Of a DNA stretch of 64,000 nucleotides, positions 58,769-64,000 are shown piece after piece; the stretch's first letter is position 1, and each line of letters opens with the position of its first letter. The stretch spans positions 124,001-188,000 of the forward strand of contig NZ_OU745390.1 in NCBI RefSeq assembly GCF_916618955.1. The letters are read 5' to 3'. Origin of the DNA: Pseudomonas sp. Marseille-Q3773 (lineage in GTDB: Bacteria > Pseudomonadota > Gammaproteobacteria > Pseudomonadales > Pseudomonadaceae). Below the pieces are notes generated by a model that searched no databases, was not told the DNA's origin, and was given only the letters and a program-made list of their open reading frames with translations. The position numbers and the translations under genes are program-made.

Positions 58769-59089
58769 TGATCCAGGCCTTTAGGAGGGAGGGATTCTAA
58801 AAAAACGACCATGACGGCCAAGGCCGGCTGGTAGGCGGCGGCTGCCTGAAACGTCAGTGGTCTGTGAAGGCGCGCGATTTTATCAGGGTTGCCGGGCAGC
58901 GGCCATCCTCAGGCCGACGGGCAGGGCGGTAATTGTTGAAAAAAGCCTGAGGGTGGTTGATGCGGTTGCATGTGTATAAGCTGCAAGCAACGAGTTGCAA
59001 GCTGCTTCGCAAGGCAGCCTGGCGCTCGGCCTGCTTTTTCTTGCCGCTTGAAGCTTACGGCTTGAAGCTCGACTGGACAGGAATCCTCC
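58769..59089. other. Divergent intergenic region with a short-repeat element
   Basis: 321 bases between purM and the DUF2066 gene. It contains AAGCTGCAAGCAACGAG followed by TTGCAAGCTGCTT, then GCTTGAAGCTTACGGC with TTGAAGCT, short AAGCT/TGCAAG and AAGCTT repeats at 58978-59075 like those scattered between Pseudomonas genes. Promoters for both genes should lie here, but none was clear. Confidence 0.5.
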
Positions 59090-60157
59090 ATGCGTTTGTT
59101 GAATATTCTGGGGGCCGGTTGCCTGGCCCTGATCTCGGCCACCGTCCAGGCTGAAAATGTCTCCGGCCTTTACCAGGTACGCGAAGCGGTGACCGGGCCG
59201 GGCGCCGAAGCCCGCGCAGCGGCTACCGCCAAGGCACTCGATACCCTGGTGTTGCGCCTGACCGGTGACCCCAAGGCGGCGCAGAACCCGGCACTGGCCG
59301 AGCTGCGCAAGGACCCGCAGCAAATCATCAACCAGGTGGGCAGCGAAGCCGGGCCACCCGAGTCGGTGCTGGTCGAATTCGACCCCGGCAGCACCGAGCG
59401 GGCCCTGCGCAAGGCCGGCCTGGCCTTGTGGGGCAGCAACCGCCCGTCGATCCTCGGTTGGTGGCTGAACGACAGCACCGAAGGCAGCAGCCTGGTTGGC
59501 GACGGCCAGGCCAGCGCCCAACCGCTGCGCCGCGCCGCCCAGCACCGTGGGCTGCCGCTGCGCCTGCCGCTGGCCGACTTGCAGGAGCAACTGGTGGCCA
59601 ACGCCGGGCAGATCGAAGGCAGCGACCCGGCGCCGTTGCGTGAAGCCTCCGAACGCTACGGTGCCGATGCGCTGCTGGCCGTGCACGCCCGCGAGGCCGA
59701 CGGCAAGTGGCAGGGCAAGTGGCAGCTGTGGCTGGGTGACCAGCGTGAGCAAGGCACTGCCGAGGGGGGCGACCCGGCAGCCTTGGCTGACGCCGTGATG
59801 CAGGCGGTCAGCGTCCGCCTGGCGCCGCGCTACGTCACCCGCCCCGGCGCCAGCAGCCAGTTGCAGGTGCAAGTGCAGGGCATGAACCTGCAGCGCTACG
59901 CCGAACTGGCCCGCGTGCTCGAACCTTACGGCCCGCGCCTGCAGATGGTCGAGGGCAGCACCCTGACCTACGCGCTGACTGCCAGCCGTGAACAGCTGCG
60001 GGCCCAGCTTGGCCTGGCCAGGCTGCAGGAAGTACCGGCCGAGCAGGCGCCGGCGTTGCCGACCCCGCCAGTTGCGGCCGGGGTAGCGGGCGTGCCGCCG
60101 GCCACGCCGGCCCAGCCTGCGGCCACGCCGTTCGACGGCCTGCGTTTTCGCTGGTAA
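59090..60157 (+). CDS. DUF2066 exported protein
   Basis: 355 residues with a signal peptide (MRLLNILGAGCLALISATVQA). VSGLYQVREAVTG, ATAKALDTLVLRLTGD and LGWWLNDSTEGS are family signatures; the C-terminal 45 residues are Ala/Pro-rich low complexity. Conserved upstream of perM and hda in pseudomonads; function unknown. Confidence 0.9.
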   Translation: MRLLNILGAGCLALISATVQAENVSGLYQVREAVTGPGAEARAAATAKALDTLVLRLTGDPKAAQNPALAELRKDPQQIINQVGSEAGPPESVLVEFDPGSTERALRKAGLALWGSNRPSILGWWLNDSTEGSSLVGDGQASAQPLRRAAQHRGLPLRLPLADLQEQLVANAGQIEGSDPAPLREASERYGADALLAVHAREADGKWQGKWQLWLGDQREQGTAEGGDPAALADAVMQAVSVRLAPRYVTRPGASSQLQVQVQGMNLQRYAELARVLEPYGPRLQMVEGSTLTYALTASREQLRAQLGLARLQEVPAEQAPALPTPPVAAGVAGVPPATPAQPAATPFDGLRFRW

Positions 60158-60171
60158 GGGGGGCACACAGC

Positions 60172-61245
60172 ATGACCGACGTACGTCGTTGGATCTGGCT
60201 GGGCGCTGCCTTGCTGGTCGCCGTGCTGCTTTATAGCCTGCACAACATTCTCACCCCGTTTCTGGTCGGCATTCTGCTGGCTTACCTGGCCGACCCGCTG
60301 GTCGATCGCCTCGAGCGCCTGGGGCTGTCGCGCACCTGGGGTGTGATCGTGGTGTTCGGCTTGTTCACCCTGCTGCTGCTGGCCCTGCTGCTGGTGCTGG
60401 TACCGCTGCTGGCCAAGCAACTGTTGCGCCTCTACGAGCTGGCGCCACAGATACTCGACTGGCTTGAGCACGTTGCGTTGCCCTGGGTGCAGAGCCGCCT
60501 GGGTCTGGCTGACGGCTTCTGGAAATTCGACCGGATCAAGGCCGCCATCGGCAGCCACATGGGCCAGACCACCGACATGGTCGGCATGCTGCTGTCGCAT
60601 GCCACCGCCTCGGGCCTGGCGCTGATGGCCTGGTTGGCCAACATGGTGCTGATCCCGGTGGTGGGGTTCTATCTGCTGCGTGACTGGGACCTGATGATGG
60701 CCAAGCTGCGCAGCCTGCTGCCGCGCCAGCGCGAACCGCAAGTGATGGGCCTGGCCGGGGAATGCCATGAAGTGCTGGGTGCTTTCGTCCGCGGGCAGTT
60801 GATGGTGATGGTCGCCCTGGGCGTCATCTATTCGGCCGGGCTGATGCTGGTGGGGCTGGAGCTGGGGCTGCTGATCGGCATGCTTGCTGGGCTGGCTGCC
60901 ATCGTGCCGTACATGGGGTTCGTCATCGGTATCGGTGCGGCACTGGTGGCTGGCCTGTTCCAGTTCGGTGGCGACTTGTACCCGATGCTGGGCATCGTTG
61001 CGGTGTTCATGGTTGGCCAGGCGCTGGAAGGCATGGTGCTGACGCCGTTGCTGGTGGGGGACCGCATCGGCCTGCACCCGGTGGCGGTGATCTTCGCCAT
61101 CCTGGCCGGCGGTGAGCTGTTCGGCTTTACCGGTGTGTTGCTGGCGCTGCCGGTGGCGGCGGTGATCATGGTGCTGTTGCGGCATGTGCACGACCTGTAC
61201 AAGGAATCGGACATGTATGCCGGGGGCGTCGACCCGGAGCTTTGA
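60172..61245 (+). CDS. AI-2E/PerM-family permease
   Basis: 357 residues with about eight membrane segments in the AI-2E transporter layout: two N-terminal helices, a soluble loop (about 75-130), then five or six helices including the conserved IVPYMGFVIGIGAALVAG. 14 bases after the DUF2066 gene. Substrate unknown. Confidence 0.92.
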   Translation: MTDVRRWIWLGAALLVAVLLYSLHNILTPFLVGILLAYLADPLVDRLERLGLSRTWGVIVVFGLFTLLLLALLLVLVPLLAKQLLRLYELAPQILDWLEHVALPWVQSRLGLADGFWKFDRIKAAIGSHMGQTTDMVGMLLSHATASGLALMAWLANMVLIPVVGFYLLRDWDLMMAKLRSLLPRQREPQVMGLAGECHEVLGAFVRGQLMVMVALGVIYSAGLMLVGLELGLLIGMLAGLAAIVPYMGFVIGIGAALVAGLFQFGGDLYPMLGIVAVFMVGQALEGMVLTPLLVGDRIGLHPVAVIFAILAGGELFGFTGVLLALPVAAVIMVLLRHVHDLYKESDMYAGGVDPEL

Positions 61246-61265
61246 TGCCAGGCCGCTGCTGCGCG

Positions 61266-61288
61266 GCGTGCAAGCATTGCTTGCACGC
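61266..61288 (+). terminator. Hairpin after the permease gene
   Basis: GCGTGCAAG-CATTG-CTTGCACGC, perfect 9-bp stem, no T-run. Confidence 0.5.
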
Positions 61289-61406
61289 AACTCCTTGATT
61301 TTGCTTGTGCTATCCGCTGCCGTGATTGTGCGCCCCGCGCTGCGGGTATAGACTTTGCAAATTGTTCACCAAAGGCCCCCCTGCGGTCCTGCGACCGCCC
61401 GCGAGC

Positions 61407-62114
61407 ATGAAACCACCGATCCAGTTGCCCCTGGGTGTGCGCCTGCGCGATGACGCCACCTTCATCAACTACTATCCGGGCGCCAATGCTGCGGCATTGG
61501 GCTACGTCGAGCGGCTATGCGAAGCCGACGCCGGCTGGACCGAAAGCCTTATCTACCTGTGGGGCAAGCAGGGTGTTGGCCGTAGCCACTTGCTGCAGGC
61601 TGCCACCCACCGCTTCCAGCAACGCGGCGAGCCTGCCGTGTACCTGCCGCTGGCGCAATTGCTCGACCGTGGCGTCGAACTGCTCGATTACCTGGCCCAG
61701 TACGAGCTGGTGTGCATCGACGACCTGCACGTGATTGCCGGCAAGGCCGACTGGGAAGAGGCCATGTTCCACCTGTTCAACCGCCTGCGTGACAGCGGCC
61801 GGCGGCTGCTGCTGGCGGCCTCGGCGTCGCCGCGCGAGCTGCCGATCAAGCTGCCGGACCTGAAATCGCGGCTGACCCTGGCCCTGGTGTTCCAGATGCG
61901 TGGCCTGTCCGACGAAGACAAGCTGCGCGCCCTCCAATTGCGTGCTTCGCGCCGTGGCCTGCACCTGACCGACGAAGTCGGCCATTTCATCCTTACCCGC
62001 GGTGCACGCAGCATGAGTGCCTTGTTCGACCTGCTCGAACGCCTCGACCAGGCCTCGTTGCAGGCACAGCGCAAGCTCACCATCCCGTTCCTCAAGGAAA
62101 CCCTCGGCTGGTAA
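61407..62114 (+). CDS. hda: DnaA inactivator Hda
   Basis: AAA+ protein that, with the beta clamp, stimulates DnaA-ATP hydrolysis and prevents over-initiation. 235 residues from the ATG at 61407. The clamp-binding QLPLGV lies at residues 6-11; P-loop GKQGVGRSH; Walker B LVCIDDLHVI; the sensor region RGARSMSALFDLLERLD. Confidence 0.95.
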   Translation: MKPPIQLPLGVRLRDDATFINYYPGANAAALGYVERLCEADAGWTESLIYLWGKQGVGRSHLLQAATHRFQQRGEPAVYLPLAQLLDRGVELLDYLAQYELVCIDDLHVIAGKADWEEAMFHLFNRLRDSGRRLLLAASASPRELPIKLPDLKSRLTLALVFQMRGLSDEDKLRALQLRASRRGLHLTDEVGHFILTRGARSMSALFDLLERLDQASLQAQRKLTIPFLKETLGW

Positions 62115-62174
62115 GTGCCGAAAACGCTGGGCCAGAGCGGCAAAACAAAAAAGTCACATCTTTTTCGATAAAAT

Positions 62175-62203
62175 TTGCAAATGGCCATGATAGAGGGCAT
62201 AGT
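62175..62203 (+). promoter_or_regulatory. Candidate promoter for the first NlpC/P60 lipoprotein
   Basis: TTGCAA (62175-62180), 17-base spacer, CATAGT (62198-62203), in an A+T-rich intergenic stretch. Confidence 0.45.
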
Positions 62204-62240
62204 TTCACCCTTCTAAAGGATTACAGACACGGTCGTGCCC

Positions 62241-62891
62241 ATGCTGAAGCGCTTCGCACCCCTCGTGCCACTCGCACTCGTGACCCTGCTTTTTGGCTGC
62301 GCGGCCCATGGCCCGGCCTCCCATTCCGAGCAGCAGCCCCAGGATCACAGCCCGATCGCCGCAGAGTCGGCGTTCAAGGCCAAAGCCTCATCCTCGTCGG
62401 TATTCGGCGAGCCGGAAGAACTGGCTACCGATGATGACCTGGCGGCTTTCTCCAGCAGCAAGCCTTACCAGCTGCCAGCCTTGGCTGACAGCATTCTCGA
62501 GCGCGGCATGTCGCTGATCGGCACCCGCTACCGCTTCGGCGGCACCTCGGAGAAGTCCGGCTTCGACTGCAGTGGTTTCATCGGCTACCTGTTCCGCGAA
62601 GAGGCGGGCGTGACCCTGCCGCGTTCGACGCGTGAAATGATCAACGTCGATGCGCCGAAAGTGGCGCGCAACAAGCTCAAGCCGGGCGACCTTCTGTTCT
62701 TCAGCACCAACGGCCGCGGCCGCGTCAGCCACGCCGGCATCTACCTGGGTGACAACCAGTTCATCCACTCCAGCAGCCGCCGCAGCGGTGGCGTGCGCAT
62801 CGACAGCCTCGGTGACAGCTACTGGAGCAAGACCTTCATCGAAGCCAAGCGTGCCTTGGCCATGGCGCCAACCAATATCGCGCGCAACTGA
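62241..62891 (+). CDS. NlpC/P60 lipoprotein (peptidoglycan endopeptidase)
   Basis: 216 residues from the ATG at 62241 (a GTG at 62235 is possible). Lipobox LLFGC (Cys 20), a linker, then the NlpC/P60 domain with catalytic Cys in SGFDCSGFIGYLF, His in SHAGIYLGDN, and a third polar residue near FIHSSS. Cleaves within stem peptides, probably DL-endopeptidase (MepS/Spr type). A close paralogue follows. Confidence 0.92.
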   Translation: MLKRFAPLVPLALVTLLFGCAAHGPASHSEQQPQDHSPIAAESAFKAKASSSSVFGEPEELATDDDLAAFSSSKPYQLPALADSILERGMSLIGTRYRFGGTSEKSGFDCSGFIGYLFREEAGVTLPRSTREMINVDAPKVARNKLKPGDLLFFSTNGRGRVSHAGIYLGDNQFIHSSSRRSGGVRIDSLGDSYWSKTFIEAKRALAMAPTNIARN

Positions 62892-63030
62892 TGGCAAAAT
62901 GATGTACCCTGCCGCGGCGGCGATGCTTTGAAAAAAGCTCGCCGCCGTGCGCATTTATAGAAAGCGTCTAATCTAAATTCTCAACTCTTTTCGGCTGCGG
63001 CCCCGCGACCTCAGACAGGATGTTCTGGCC

Positions 63031-63564
63031 ATGGTAAGAATGGCGCGCTTCGCATTGATCTCCCTGGCAGCCTTGCTGGCTGCCTGCTCCAGCCGCGCGC
63101 CAGCGCCGGCCCCTGTGGTACAGCCACAGGTCACCTACAGCCAGCCCAGCCCGTCGCCAATCGCCGACGACGTGTTGATGCGCGCCATCGGCCTGGTGGG
63201 CACGCCTTATCGCTGGGGCGGCAATACGCCGGATTCCGGCTTCGACTGCAGTGGCTTGATCAAGTATGTCTACCGGGATGCGGCTGGCATCAGCTTGCCG
63301 CGTTCGACGCGAGAGATGATTGTCATGCGGGCGCCGACTGTGGATGCCGGGTCGCTGCAGTCCGGTGACCTGGTGTTCTTTGCCACCGGCGGTGGTTCGC
63401 AGGTCAGCCATGCCGGCATCTATGTCGGTGAGGGGCGCTTCGTGCATGCGCCTTCCACAGGTGGCACGGTGCGCCTGGACTACCTGTCGAACAGCTACTG
63501 GGCCAAGGCCTACCTGCAGGCCAAGCGGGTGATCCCTTCAGGGCACCTGGCGCAGAATCCGTGA
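63031..63564 (+). CDS. Second NlpC/P60 lipoprotein
   Basis: 177 residues; lipobox LLAACS (Cys 19) and the same domain as its upstream neighbour: SGFDCSGLIKYVY, RSTREMIVM and SHAGIYVGEGRFVHAPS. The shared PRSTREMI stretch and neighbouring location indicate tandem duplication followed by divergence. Confidence 0.92.
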   Translation: MVRMARFALISLAALLAACSSRAPAPAPVVQPQVTYSQPSPSPIADDVLMRAIGLVGTPYRWGGNTPDSGFDCSGLIKYVYRDAAGISLPRSTREMIVMRAPTVDAGSLQSGDLVFFATGGGSQVSHAGIYVGEGRFVHAPSTGGTVRLDYLSNSYWAKAYLQAKRVIPSGHLAQNP

Positions 63565-63633
63565 ATGCCAGCCTGGCGCTAACCTTGTTGGGGGCGCGCC
63601 GGGCGCCAGCCAGTAGAACACCCCCGGCAAGGC

Positions 63634-64000
63634 TCACCGGGCCTTGCTCACCCGCCAGATCACATTGCCGACGTCATCGGCTACCAGCACTCCGCCGCGC
63701 CCATCGTTGATCACCCCTACCGGACGCCCCATGGCTTCGCCCCGGGCATTGAGAAACCCGGTGAGCAGGTCAACGGGTTGGCCCGAGGGTTTTCCCGCGG
63801 CGTCGAACGGCACGAAGATCACCTTGTAGCCGCTGTGCGGCTTGCGGTTCCACGAGCCGTGCTGACCGACCAATGCGCCCTGTTCGAAGGGCGCTGGTAG
63901 CCCACCTGGTTCGGCGAATGCCAGCCCCAGCGATGCCGTGTGTGGGCCCACGGCATAGTCGGGTGCCAGCGCCCGGGCCACCTTGTCGGGGTCAGGTGGT
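63634..64000 (-). CDS. PQQ-type sorbosone/glucose dehydrogenase family protein, C-terminal part
   Basis: About 122 residues of the C-terminus; the 5' part lies beyond the window, and the frame is open to base 63999. Signatures: [31 protein letters not shown] and [15 protein letters not shown], the last blades of the six-bladed propeller of the L-sorbosone/Asd family. Probably periplasmic. Confidence 0.88.
   Translation of the reverse strand, partial: PPDPDKVARALAPDYAVGPHTASLGLAFAEPGGLPAPFEQGALVGQHGSWNRKPHSGYKVIFVPFDAAGKPSGQPVDLLTGFLNARGEAMGRPVGVINDGRGGVLVADDVGNVIWRVSKAR

Overview
This 64 kb window is GC-rich (roughly 60-65 percent by eye), densely coding bacterial chromosome. Gene order and protein sequences point to a fluorescent pseudomonad of the Pseudomonas putida group: eno-ftsB-ispD, adhC-fghA, ispF-truD-surE-pcm-nlpD-rpoS-rsmZ-fdxA-mutS, cinA-recA-recX, erdR-dgkA-finR-fpr, ldhA-gacS, cysM-rlmD-relA-mazG and purMN-hda all lie in the order known for that group. 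The window opens inside eno and closes inside a sorbosone-dehydrogenase-type gene.

Region 1 (1-13.4 kb) is core metabolism and stress regulation: the end of enolase, a divisome gene, isoprenoid genes, glutathione-dependent formaldehyde detoxification with a divergent LysR regulator, the surE-pcm-nlpD-rpoS stationary-phase cluster, the Gac-controlled sRNA RsmZ (GacA box, promoter, GGA motifs and terminator all visible), a 7Fe ferredoxin and MutS.

Region 2 (13.5-28.1 kb) is a complete R-type (contractile) tailocin between mutS and cinA. It has a LexA-like autocleavable repressor, an operator-rich promoter, a holin, baseplate (V, W, J, I), fibre and chaperone, sheath, tube, the tail assembly chaperone E/E', tape measure, U, X, D, a GH19 endolysin and a nested Rz/Rz1 spanin pair. 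There are no capsid, terminase, portal or integrase genes. Three expression-control devices stand out: a CTT-TGA-C stop at the E/E' junction that fits +1 programmed frameshifting, several intrinsic-terminator-like hairpins inside the late operon (one within the endolysin coding region), and an Rz1 gene nested wholly inside Rz. The recA promoter with its LexA box lies just downstream; RecA would be the co-protease that inactivates the tailocin repressor.

Region 3 (28.1-44.5 kb) holds recombination, tRNA-modification and redox genes. A 1429-bp IS4-family element sits exactly in the loop of the predicted fpr terminator, with a 10-bp target duplication. A DTW-domain tRNA-modification gene carries a probable one-base frameshift near its 3' end.

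Region 4 (44.5-64 kb) contains GacS (whose cognate regulator GacA controls rsmZ in region 1), a PirRS-position two-component pair, cysM, rlmD, relA, mazG, purine genes, a PerM-like permease, Hda and two NlpC/P60 lipoproteins. The window therefore combines three global regulatory inputs (RpoS, Gac/Rsm, RelA) with an SOS-linked bacteriocin.
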